5,435 nucleotides of DNA from Methylocystaceae bacterium (GTDB lineage: Bacteria; Pseudomonadota; Alphaproteobacteria; Rhizobiales; Beijerinckiaceae). The number at the start of each line of letters is the position of its first letter. Positions within the stretch are counted from its first letter, which is position 1. Shown here in pieces: positions 1-5,435 of the stretch. A model generated the notes under the pieces. That model made no database searches and was not told the origin of the DNA. It saw only the letters and a program-made list of their open reading frames with translations. Both the position numbers and the translations under genes were made by a program. Location of the stretch: NCBI GenBank assembly GCA_003152255.1, contig PLZT01000464.1:1-5435 (forward strand), written 5' to 3'.

Positions 1-276
1 GGCATCTACGCCTATGTGACGCTGATGGACGACGCCGAGCCGAACGAACATTTGCGCAAGGAGCTGGTCGGCTGGGTGCGCCAGGAAATCGGCCCGATCG
101 CCTCGCCGGACGTGATCCAATTCGCGTCGGGCTTGCCGAAGACCCGCTCCGGCAAGATCATGCGCCGCATCCTGCGCAAGATCGCCGAAGGCGAATTCAG
201 CGCGCTCGGCGACACCTCGACGCTGGCGGACCCATCGGTGGTGAACGATCTCATCAAGAACCGGCCGGCGGGGTAG
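1..276 (+). CDS. acs: Acetyl-coenzyme A synthetase, C-terminal fragment (5' end outside window)
   Basis: Acs activates acetate with ATP to acetyl-AMP and then forms acetyl-CoA in the cytoplasm. Only the last 91 residues are present; the frame is open from base 1. They cover the small mobile C-terminal domain of the ANL (AMP-forming adenylate) family. The run [18 protein letters not shown] lies at fragment residues 45-62. Its lysine, fragment residue 52 (codon 154-156), corresponds to the catalytic lysine of the adenylation step, which is switched off by acetylation in Acs of other bacteria. The ending [12 protein letters not shown] followed by a short basic tail is typical of proteobacterial Acs, so the C-terminus looks complete and intact. 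Related propionyl-CoA or acetoacetyl-CoA synthetases share the lysine motif, but the [11 protein letters not shown] tail favours Acs. No terminator-like hairpin follows; the next start codon is 26 bases downstream. Confidence 0.95.
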   Translation, partial: GIYAYVTLMDDAEPNEHLRKELVGWVRQEIGPIASPDVIQFASGLPKTRSGKIMRRILRKIAEGEFSALGDTSTLADPSVVNDLIKNRPAG

Positions 277-302
277 ATCCTCATTGGCGACAGGAGCGTC
301 CT

Positions 303-1025
303 ATGCGTAAATTTACAAAGGTCGTGGCCGCGGTCGGCATTGGTCTGGCGTCGCTGTTCGGCTATGCGGAGAGGTCCAGCGCGGCGGAAAACCCGATCAC
401 CGCAATCGATATTGTGTTGGAGCCGGACGCCACGATGATCCAGCGCGCGGAGGCCGCGAACTCTCGCTTGCTCAAGGTCTTCCCGAAGGGCTTCGCTCTC
501 GACGAGACGCATCGCCCGCATATCACGGTCCTGCAGCGATACGTCCGGACAGCGGACCTCGACAAAGTTTACGCCGCGGTCGGCGAGGTTCTGGACAAAG
601 AGAAGGCGGCCAGCTGGAATTTGAAGGCGTTCAAATACTACTACATCCCCTGGCAGGAAAACGGCCTCGCGGGCATTGTAGTCCAGCCAACAAGCAATTT
701 GATCAAGCTGCAAGACAAATTGATCCACGCGCTCGCCCGTTACACAACGAAAAGTGGAACAGCCGCGGCTTTCGCCGCCCCGCCCGAGGATCCCGAGATC
801 AACCAGCCGACAATCGATTACGTCGCGACCTTCGTGCCGAAAGCGACTGGCGAACAGTTCAATCCGCACGTCACCGTCGGCATCGCTTCCCAAGATTATC
901 TGAAAAAAATGCTCGCCGAACCCTTTGATGTGTTCACATTCTCGCCCGCCGGGGCGGCCCTATACCAACTCGGCAACTTTGGGACGGCTCGGAAGCAATT
1001 GAAGGCATGGGAACTGAAGTCCTGA
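303..1025 (+). CDS. Exported 2H phosphoesterase-superfamily protein (2'-5' RNA ligase-like)
   Basis: 240 residues. The N-terminus (basic MRKFTK, hydrophobic residues 8-20, then SSAAE) is a Sec-type signal peptide with probable cleavage after Ala28, so the mature protein should be periplasmic. Two HxT motifs define the 2H superfamily: His73-Ile-Thr75 within RPHITVL and His189-Val-Thr191 within FNPHVTVG. In this superfamily the two histidines act on 2',3'-cyclic, 2'-5' or other cyclic and linear phosphodiesters. The motif spacing and the strand-like sequence before each His fit the bilobal fold. The start is supported by AGGAG at 292-296, six bases before the ATG. The gene sits 26 bases after acs, so it may be transcribed from the acs promoter. 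The true substrate cannot be read from sequence. A secreted location is unusual for well-known LigT/ThpR members, which are cytoplasmic. Family call is firm; specific activity is unknown. Confidence 0.85.
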   Translation: MRKFTKVVAAVGIGLASLFGYAERSSAAENPITAIDIVLEPDATMIQRAEAANSRLLKVFPKGFALDETHRPHITVLQRYVRTADLDKVYAAVGEVLDKEKAASWNLKAFKYYYIPWQENGLAGIVVQPTSNLIKLQDKLIHALARYTTKSGTAAAFAAPPEDPEINQPTIDYVATFVPKATGEQFNPHVTVGIASQDYLKKMLAEPFDVFTFSPAGAALYQLGNFGTARKQLKAWELKS

Positions 1026-1038
1026 GGTCCTGACAGGA
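1019..1038 (+). repeat. Short tandem GTCCTGA repeat with inverted partner CAGGA
   Basis: GTCCTGA occurs at 1019-1025 and again at 1027-1033, overlapping the stop codon of the 2H gene. TCCTG in either copy can pair with CAGGA at 1034-1038. The second copy leaves too small a loop, and the first gives a 5-pair stem with a 9-base loop. There is no T-run afterwards, so this is not a convincing intrinsic terminator. Confidence 0.3.
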
Positions 1039-1057
1039 TAAAGGCAAAGACAATTAT
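1030..1057 (+). promoter_or_regulatory. Weak candidate sigma-70-type promoter for the HAD gene
   Basis: CTGACA at 1030-1035 (5 of 6 to TTGACA) is followed after 16 bases by AATTAT at 1052-1057 (4 of 6 to TATAAT). The predicted transcript start near 1064 would leave a leader of about 57 bases before the start at 1121. The element begins just after the stop codon of the 2H gene and overlaps a small repeat, so it could equally be chance. The HAD gene may instead be expressed by read-through. Confidence 0.2.
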
Positions 1058-1110
1058 GGGCGGCTCGTGTTTTCCATCGTGATGCTGTCCATGACAAGAA
1101 ATGTTCAAAT

Positions 1111-1114
1111 GGAG
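1111..1114 (+). promoter_or_regulatory. Ribosome binding site that selects the HAD start at 1121
   Basis: GGAG lies six bases before the ATG at 1121. The reading frame is open further upstream, with GTG at 1067 and ATG at 1082, 1091 and 1109, but none has a comparable site. Starting at 1121 also places the twin-arginine signal close to the N-terminus, as expected. Confidence 0.6.
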
Positions 1115-1120
1115 CCGTCC

Positions 1121-2161
1121 ATGTCGCAGAACCCTTTTTCTCTCGGGATCAGCCGCCGCGCGCTGGTTTCCGCGCTGACCGCGCTCCCGGCTTTGTCGCT
1201 GCTTCTTCCCACTCGCGCGACGGCGAGACGGGCGACGAGCGATCCTCTGTCGTCATGGAACGACACGGAGTCCAAAAAGGCCATCCTAGCTTTCGTCGAC
1301 CGGGTGACGCGGCGCGACTCGCCGGACTTCGCGCCAGAGGAAAAGCGCATCGCCACCTTCGACAATGACGGCACGCTATGGGCCGAGCAGCCGATGTATT
1401 TTCAACTCCTGTTCGCGCTCGACCGCGTGAAGGTTCTTGCGCCGCAACACCCGGAGTGGAAGGAGAAGGAGCCTTTCGCGTCGCTGCTTCGGGGCGACGT
1501 GAAAGCCGCGCTCGCTGGCGGCGAACCAGCCATAGCGGAAATCGTGATCGCCACGCACGCCGGCATGACGAACGAGGAGTTCGAGCAAATCGTGCGCGAC
1601 TGGATCGCCAGGGCGAAGCATCCGATCACCGGGCGCCCCTATACCGAGATGGTCTATCAGCCGATGCTGGAATTGGTCGCCTATCTGCGCGCGAAGGGTT
1701 TCAAGACCTTCATCGCCTCTGGCGGCGGCATCGAGTTCATGCGGCCGTGGACCGAGAGGGTCTACGGCATACCGCCCGAAAATATCGTCGGCAGCAGCGC
1801 CAAGGTGAAATTCGAAATGCGCGACGGCAAGCCGACGCTCATGCGTCTGCCGGAAATCAACTTCATCAACGACGGACCCGGGAAACCTGTCGGCATCAAC
1901 GAACACATCGGACGCCGTCCGATCGCGGCGTTCGGCAACTCCGACGGCGACCTGCAAATGCTGCAATGGACGATGGGCGGCGACGGCCTCCGCTTCGCGC
2001 TGATCGTGCATCATACCGACGCCGAGCGTGAATGGGCTTACGACCGCAACTCCAGTATCGGCCGTCTGGACAAAGCGCTCGACCAAGCCCAGGCGAAAGG
2101 CTGGACCGTTGTCGACATGAAAAGTGACTGGAAGACCATTTTCCCATTCGGGAGCAAGTGA
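1121..2161 (+). CDS. Exported HAD-superfamily hydrolase (probable periplasmic phosphatase, Tat signal)
   Basis: 346 residues from the chosen ATG. Residues 11-35 look like a twin-arginine signal: SRRALV (Arg12-Arg13), a moderately hydrophobic stretch to about residue 30, then an A-T-A cleavage site near 35. The mature enzyme should be periplasmic and may be exported folded. All HAD motifs are visible: motif I DNDGT at 81-85 (Asp81 nucleophile, Asp83 acid/base), motif II Ser200 in IASGGG, motif III probably Lys255 in GPGKPVGI, and motif IV GNSDGD at 272-277 for Mg2+. The region between motifs I and II (about 90-185) is a helical cap of the phosphoserine-phosphatase-like (C1) arrangement. This predicts a Mg2+-dependent phosphomonoester hydrolase; the substrate is unknown. 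It follows the exported 2H phosphoesterase by 95 bases on the same strand. The frame extends upstream to 1067, but that would bury the signal. The catalytic set is complete, so it is probably active. Confidence 0.88.
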   Translation: MSQNPFSLGISRRALVSALTALPALSLLLPTRATARRATSDPLSSWNDTESKKAILAFVDRVTRRDSPDFAPEEKRIATFDNDGTLWAEQPMYFQLLFALDRVKVLAPQHPEWKEKEPFASLLRGDVKAALAGGEPAIAEIVIATHAGMTNEEFEQIVRDWIARAKHPITGRPYTEMVYQPMLELVAYLRAKGFKTFIASGGGIEFMRPWTERVYGIPPENIVGSSAKVKFEMRDGKPTLMRLPEINFINDGPGKPVGINEHIGRRPIAAFGNSDGDLQMLQWTMGGDGLRFALIVHHTDAEREWAYDRNSSIGRLDKALDQAQAKGWTVVDMKSDWKTIFPFGSK

Positions 2162-2228
2162 AAAGCGCGCTAAGTCCTTGCCCCGAACAAATGGCAATCT
2201 CTTCGCGGAGCCCGTCGCCAGCCTTTCA

Positions 2229-2248
2229 CTGTGGCGGATTTGTCACAG
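2229..2248 (+). repeat. Inverted repeat CTGTG-N10-CACAG
   Basis: Perfect 5-base arms at 2229-2233 and 2244-2248 flank a 10-base centre. It could be a transcription-factor operator or a weak hairpin after the HAD gene. The spacing is two bases longer than the TGTGA-N6-TCACA consensus of CRP sites, and there is no T-run for a terminator. The right arm overlaps TTGTCA at 2240-2245, a possible -35 element. Confidence 0.35.
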
Positions 2249-2268
2249 CTTCCGACAAAGCATTTTAG
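2240..2268 (+). promoter_or_regulatory. Alternative weak promoter upstream of the OMP gene
   Basis: TTGTCA at 2240-2245 (5 of 6 to the -35 consensus) is followed by a 17-base spacer and TTTTAG at 2263-2268 (3 of 6 to the -10 consensus). The -10 match is poor. It is listed because its two hexamers overlap the two inverted repeats of this region. Confidence 0.18.
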
Positions 2269-2277
2269 CGGACCGCT
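2267..2277 (+). repeat. Compact inverted repeat AGCGG-A-CCGCT
   Basis: Perfect 5-base arms around a single base, 17 bases before the TTGACC hexamer at 2295. The one-base centre rules out a hairpin, so if it is functional it would be a protein-binding site. Chance occurrence is quite possible. Confidence 0.3.
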
Positions 2278-2294
2278 TAATTCGGCGCTCGATG

Positions 2295-2324
2295 TTGACC
2301 GACTGGAATTGCGGACGCTATCGT
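2295..2324 (+). promoter_or_regulatory. Candidate sigma-70-type promoter for the OMP-patatin pair
   Basis: TTGACC at 2295-2300 (5 of 6 to TTGACA) and TATCGT at 2319-2324 (4 of 6 to TATAAT) are 18 bases apart. Transcription would begin near 2331, giving a leader of about 86 bases that includes the 2357-2368 palindrome. This is the best promoter-like pair I see in the gap. It fits the common length of 5' leaders on outer-membrane protein messages. Confidence 0.38.
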
Positions 2325-2356
2325 TTAGCCTCAGACTTCTTTCTTTGTCGAAGCGC

Positions 2357-2368
2357 GCTGTCGACAGC
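2357..2368 (+). repeat. 12-base perfect palindrome in the OMP leader
   Basis: GCTGTCGACAGC is self-complementary. In RNA it could fold as a 4-pair stem with a TCGA loop. CGAAG at 2349-2353 and CTTCG at 2376-2380 could pair around it to extend the structure across an internal loop. It lies about 50 bases before the OMP start, so it could be a regulatory hairpin or a DNA operator. Confidence 0.4.
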
Positions 2369-2403
2369 CCGTTTTCTTCGCGATGTGAAGATAATCGCAT
2401 AAC

Positions 2404-2407
2404 GAGG
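2404..2407 (+). promoter_or_regulatory. Ribosome binding site for the OMP start at 2417
   Basis: GAGG lies nine bases before the ATG at 2417, within GAGGCGG. Together with the signal peptide that begins exactly at this ATG, it favours 2417 over the in-frame GTG at 2231. Confidence 0.55.
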
Positions 2408-2416
2408 CGGCTCCTC

Positions 2417-4147
2417 ATGAAAATTCTTTCCGCCAGTTTTATCGCTTTATGTTCTTGCGCCGCTTCGGCGGCCGCCGCGGATCTTCCGTCCATCAAAAGC
2501 CCACCTCCTCCGCCTCCGCCCATATTCACCTGGACCGGCCCCTATATCGGCCTGAACACCGGATATCTTTTGAAGGGCAACGACAGCATCGACGTCGCGA
2601 CGGCGAATTTATTCGATCAAACGCGCACCGGGATTGGTCCCGCATCGGCGCTAGGAGCGTCGGGGAGCAGCGGCGCGCGCCTCGACGGCGTCATGTATGG
2701 AGTTCAACTCGGTTACAATCAGCAGTTCGCCGAAAAATTCGTCGCGGGCTTCGAGGCCGATATTCAGGGCGGGCACGCTCAGGGCGGCGGCAATTTTGGC
2801 TCCGTCGTAAACGTGCCGCCGGCGCTTGTTCCCGGCCTGACCTCGGCGGTGACCGAGGCTAAGGTCTCGCGAGGGCTCGATTGGTTCGGCACCGTCCGGG
2901 GTCGCCTCGGCTACACGGTGACGCCGACCCTCCTCGCCTATGCGACCGGCGGTCTCGCCTATGGAAGAGTTTCGACCGACGCCTCGATTAAGCAAACCCT
3001 GGCTCCGCAGCTGCTGGTGTCGACGGACGGCGACGCCGATTACGCCGGCACGCGCGTTGGCTGGACGGTCGGCGGCGGCCTCGAATGGGCTTTCTATCCC
3101 GGCGTGAGCGCGAAGATCGAATATCTCTATTATGACCTCGGCGTCGCCAACGCCAACAATGACATCAGCCTGCTCACGCATTCCTATCCCGCCGCCATCC
3201 CGCTGATCGGCGGTTCGACGCAGGTGGTCGACGCGCCGACCGCCTCGACGAGATTCAATGGCCATATCATTCGCGTGGGCCTGAACTATCACCCCGAATT
3301 TGGCGTGGCTGATCTAACCAGCGCCGCCCTTGTTCCCTCGCCGACGCCCGCGGCGAACGATTGGCAATTCCGATTCGCGCCTTATGGCTGGGCGATCGGC
3401 TTGAACGGCAATACGACGCAGCTTGGTCGAACCGTCGATACGAACGTTAGCTTTTACGACATTCTCACCAAGGCCAATCACATTTTCTCCTGGATGAGCT
3501 ACGCCGAAGCGCGCAATGGCCCATTTTCCTTCTATGGCGACTTCATATGGGCGCGCATCGGAGCCTTTGGCGGGGGTCTGCGACAAACAAATCCCCTCGG
3601 CATCGGCACTCTATCGATCGGCCAAAATGGGAATCTCGAGATCGCGCCGCTTATCATCGGCGAAGCATGGGGGGCCTATGAAGTCGCGCGTTGGCGACAA
3701 AGCGGCGCCCGAGACTCTTTCACCGCCCTCGACGCCTATGCCGGCCTTCGCTATTGGAATCTTTCAAACACGCTTTCGCTTAACGTCACGGGCGCCATCA
3801 ATGTTCCGCTCCTGGGTTTTCAGCAAAGCGGCGCGCTGGCTCTCGACAAGTCCGGCACGATGCAGTGGATCGACCCGATCATCGGCCTGCGCCTTCGCCA
3901 TCAAATCAGGCCCGGCGACGAGTTTCAGTTGCGCGGCGACATTGGCGGCTTTGGCGTCGGCAGCAAATTCAGCTGGCAACTGGCCGGCGGCTACAGCCAT
4001 GACATGAAGATCGGCGATTGGACGATCACCAACACGGTCGGCTACCGCGCCTTGTCGGTCGATTATTCCAACGGAACCGGCTCTGGTCAAAAAGGCATGG
4101 ACGCGGTCATTCATGGCCCGGTGATGGAGACGAGCTTTCGGTTCTAG
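2417..4147 (+). CDS. Outer-membrane protein with two apparent beta-barrel domains (Omp25/31-like plus a second barrel)
   Basis: 576 residues. Residues 1-21 are a Sec signal peptide (MKILS, hydrophobic core, ASAAAA then DLPS). A seven-proline run follows at 29-35. Residues 37-295 resemble the Omp25/Omp31 family of small rhizobial barrels: FTWTGPYIGLNTGY at the start, GVQLGYNQQF and GFEADIQG in early strands, RGRLGYTVTPTLLAYATGGLAYG, VGGGLEWAF, KIEYLYYDLG, and the closing strand HIIRVGLNYHPEF. A linker of about 20 residues leads to a second domain (about 316-576) that begins WQFRFAPYGWAIGLNG. It continues with alternating aromatic strands such as DAYAGLRYWNLS and ends in TSFRF, a C-terminal phenylalanine of the type recognised by BAM. 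Typical Omp25-like proteins are about 200-300 residues, so this is about double. Function is unknown; it may be structural or a pore. The patatin gene follows after 66 bases, probably in the same transcript. Confidence 0.85.
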   Translation: MKILSASFIALCSCAASAAAADLPSIKSPPPPPPPIFTWTGPYIGLNTGYLLKGNDSIDVATANLFDQTRTGIGPASALGASGSSGARLDGVMYGVQLGYNQQFAEKFVAGFEADIQGGHAQGGGNFGSVVNVPPALVPGLTSAVTEAKVSRGLDWFGTVRGRLGYTVTPTLLAYATGGLAYGRVSTDASIKQTLAPQLLVSTDGDADYAGTRVGWTVGGGLEWAFYPGVSAKIEYLYYDLGVANANNDISLLTHSYPAAIPLIGGSTQVVDAPTASTRFNGHIIRVGLNYHPEFGVADLTSAALVPSPTPAANDWQFRFAPYGWAIGLNGNTTQLGRTVDTNVSFYDILTKANHIFSWMSYAEARNGPFSFYGDFIWARIGAFGGGLRQTNPLGIGTLSIGQNGNLEIAPLIIGEAWGAYEVARWRQSGARDSFTALDAYAGLRYWNLSNTLSLNVTGAINVPLLGFQQSGALALDKSGTMQWIDPIIGLRLRHQIRPGDEFQLRGDIGGFGVGSKFSWQLAGGYSHDMKIGDWTITNTVGYRALSVDYSNGTGSGQKGMDAVIHGPVMETSFRF

Positions 4148-4213
4148 GCGCGCCGACGTGGAAGGCGCTTACGGTGGAACGGGCGCGAAGACGCGTGGAG
4201 TGGAGTTGAACAG

Positions 4214-5431
4214 ATGAGAATCCGAGTAGCGCGCCCGAAACGAATTATCGTCTTCATGCTCGCGGTTAGCGCTTTATTGCTGTCCGCGTGCTCCACGCTC
4301 GACCGGAAAGGCGCTGTTCCGCCGGAGTTGCGGCGTGAAACAAGCGTTCTTGGCATTCCCAACGCCCGGTTTTTCCCCGATCAACCCGCCCCCATGCGGG
4401 CCGAACAAGAGCAAGCGCTCATTCGCGAGGCCAGATACGCGCACGTGAAGCCGGGCGAAACCATGCCGACCGGGTATTTGCTTTCCCTGTCGGGCGGCGG
4501 CGACGATGGCGCGTTCGGAGCGGGTCTGCTGGTCGGCTGGACCGCGCATGGCGATCGCCCCAAGTTTAAACTCGTCACCGGCGTGAGCACGGGCGCGCTT
4601 ATCTCGCCCTTCGCCTTCCTCGGCCCCGAATATGACGGCGCCTTGACCGAAGTCTACACCGACATCAATCAGTCCAATATCTTCGAGAAGAGATTCATAA
4701 CCGCCGCCGTAACCGAAGACGCGCTATCCGACACCGCTCCGCTCTACGCGACCATCTCCAAACATGTCGATGAACGCATGATGGCGCGCATCGCCGAGGA
4801 ATATGAGAGGGGAAGGTTACTGCTCATTCAAACAACCGATCTCGACGCCGGATATCCCGTGATCTGGAACATAGGCGCCATCGCCAAGAGCGGCAGTCCG
4901 GAGGCTCTAAGCCTGATACGCCATATCATGCTGGCGTCGGCCTCGATTCCCGCCGCCTTTCCGCCTGTCATGTTCGACGTCGAGGCGAGGGGCGAGCCCT
5001 ATCAGGAAATGCATGTCGACGGCGGCGCGGTGAGTCAGGCTTTCCTTGTTCCGGCATCGGTCGATCCGCGTGTCGCGCAAAAGGCCGCTGGTTTTCACGC
5101 AAGAAAGATGGTGGCCTATATCATCCGCAATTCGCGCCTGACCACCGAATGGACCGATGTCGAACGACTGACTCTGTCAATTGCCCAAAGAGCTGTCACG
5201 ACCATGATCAACTACAATGGCATAGGCGACTTCTACCGCATATATATGGAAACCCGCCGCGCCAACGCCTCTTTCAACCTCGCCTATATCGGCGACGATT
5301 TCCACGCCGAGCACAAGGAGGAGTTCGATACGGGCTACATGCGGGCGCTCTATCGCTTCGCCTTCGACAAGGCCGCCAAGGGCTATCCCTGGCAAGACGG
5401 CCCTCCAGGGTTCACGCATTCGGCGCATTAG
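4214..5431 (+). CDS. Patatin-like phospholipase, predicted outer-membrane lipoprotein
   Basis: 405 residues. The basic N-terminus and hydrophobic residues 11-22 lead to the lipobox LSAC, with Cys26 as the lipidated residue. Ser27 at the +2 position does not signal inner-membrane retention, so outer-membrane anchoring is likely. The patatin domain spans about 87-280: glycine-rich oxyanion loop SGGGDDGAFGAG (93-104), nucleophile elbow GVSTG with Ser125, the conserved ASASIPAAFPPV segment (241-252), and the dyad aspartate Asp269 in DGG. Patatins hydrolyse acyl esters of phospholipids or other lipids with this Ser-Asp dyad. The oxyanion loop has Asp-Asp where many patatins have x-Arg/Lys. A tail of about 125 residues after DGG is conserved-looking but not assignable by me. 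The start has GGAG at 4202-4205, eight bases upstream. The gene ends four bases before the window edge. The 66-base gap after the OMP gene has no clear terminator, which suggests co-transcription. Confidence 0.9.
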   Translation: MRIRVARPKRIIVFMLAVSALLLSACSTLDRKGAVPPELRRETSVLGIPNARFFPDQPAPMRAEQEQALIREARYAHVKPGETMPTGYLLSLSGGGDDGAFGAGLLVGWTAHGDRPKFKLVTGVSTGALISPFAFLGPEYDGALTEVYTDINQSNIFEKRFITAAVTEDALSDTAPLYATISKHVDERMMARIAEEYERGRLLLIQTTDLDAGYPVIWNIGAIAKSGSPEALSLIRHIMLASASIPAAFPPVMFDVEARGEPYQEMHVDGGAVSQAFLVPASVDPRVAQKAAGFHARKMVAYIIRNSRLTTEWTDVERLTLSIAQRAVTTMINYNGIGDFYRIYMETRRANASFNLAYIGDDFHAEHKEEFDTGYMRALYRFAFDKAAKGYPWQDGPPGFTHSAH

Positions 5432-5435
5432 CGAG

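Larger units (their letters stand above)
2162..2416 (+). other. 255-base intergenic region with promoter-like and inverted-repeat elements
   Basis: No gene is supported here. It is visibly richer in A and T than the flanking genes and separates the HAD gene from the OMP-patatin pair. It holds two inverted repeats (2229-2248 and 2267-2277), two possible promoters, and a palindrome at 2357-2368. The OMP frame is open back to a GTG at 2231. That 62-codon extension is low in barrel or signal character and precedes a perfect signal peptide, so I treat it as non-coding. Confidence 0.6.

Noticed and set aside
12..893. Long open frame on the minus strand (about 293 codons) opposite acs and the 2H gene
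   Set aside because: It lies antisense to two well-recognised genes, its translation is Arg-rich with no recognisable domain, and long antisense frames are common in GC-rich codon usage.
1067..1120. Earlier starts for the HAD gene (GTG 1067, ATG 1082, 1091, 1109)
   Set aside because: They lack a good ribosome binding site and would push the twin-arginine motif away from the N-terminus.
1376..2197. Long minus-strand open frame (about 273 codons) opposite the HAD gene
   Set aside because: It is antisense to a gene with complete catalytic motifs and looks like a codon-bias shadow with high Arg, Asp and His content.
2229..2248. Intrinsic terminator after the HAD gene
   Set aside because: The stem is only five pairs with a 10-base loop and there is no following T-run.
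2231..2416. N-terminal extension of the OMP from an upstream GTG
   Set aside because: The extension has no recognisable sequence and would place a complete signal peptide at residue 63. A ribosome binding site precedes the ATG at 2417.
2446..2460. Possible lipobox (LCSC) in the OMP signal peptide
   Set aside because: The residues before the cysteines do not fit the usual L-[AS]-[GA]-C pattern, and a normal signal peptidase I site follows at the alanine run.
4147..4154. GGCGCGCC palindrome just after the OMP stop codon
   Set aside because: Such 8-base GC palindromes are expected by chance in this base composition (the exact match runs 4147-4154), and it has no T-run or extended stem.

Overview
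The window reads as chromosomal DNA of a GC-rich alphaproteobacterium, most likely of the order Hyphomicrobiales (Rhizobiales). The main clue is an Omp25/Omp31-type outer-membrane barrel with a proline run and the motif FTWTGPYIGLNTGY after its signal peptide, a style typical of that order. The Acs C-terminus also fits. A methanotroph-like lineage such as Methylocystis or Methylosinus is possible, but that is only an impression. All five genes are on the + strand.

Layout: 1-276 is the 3' end of an acetyl-CoA synthetase gene (acs), with the conserved regulatory lysine motif PKTRSGK. After 26 bases comes a 240-residue exported 2H phosphoesterase (303-1025) with two HxT motifs. After 95 bases comes an exported HAD-superfamily phosphatase (1121-2161) with a probable twin-arginine signal and all four HAD motifs. 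A 255-base gap (2162-2416) contains inverted repeats, promoter-like hexamers and a short palindrome. It precedes a 576-residue outer-membrane protein (2417-4147) that appears to join two different beta-barrel domains. After 66 bases comes a patatin-like phospholipase lipoprotein (4214-5431) with a Ser-Asp dyad and a lipobox.

The four genes after acs all carry export signals, so the block looks like an envelope-directed set: two predicted phospho-ester hydrolases of the periplasm, an outer-membrane barrel and a lipid-anchored lipase. A role in envelope lipid or phosphorus metabolism is possible but is inference. The OMP and patatin genes look co-transcribed. The 2H gene probably reads through from acs. 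The HAD gene may be co-transcribed with it or have its own weak promoter.

There are no RNA genes, mobile elements, CRISPR arrays or integrase traces that I can support. The most unusual points are the apparent double-barrel outer-membrane protein, the GGGDDG oxyanion loop of the patatin in place of GGGxR/KG, and the clustering of a secreted 2H enzyme with a secreted HAD phosphatase.
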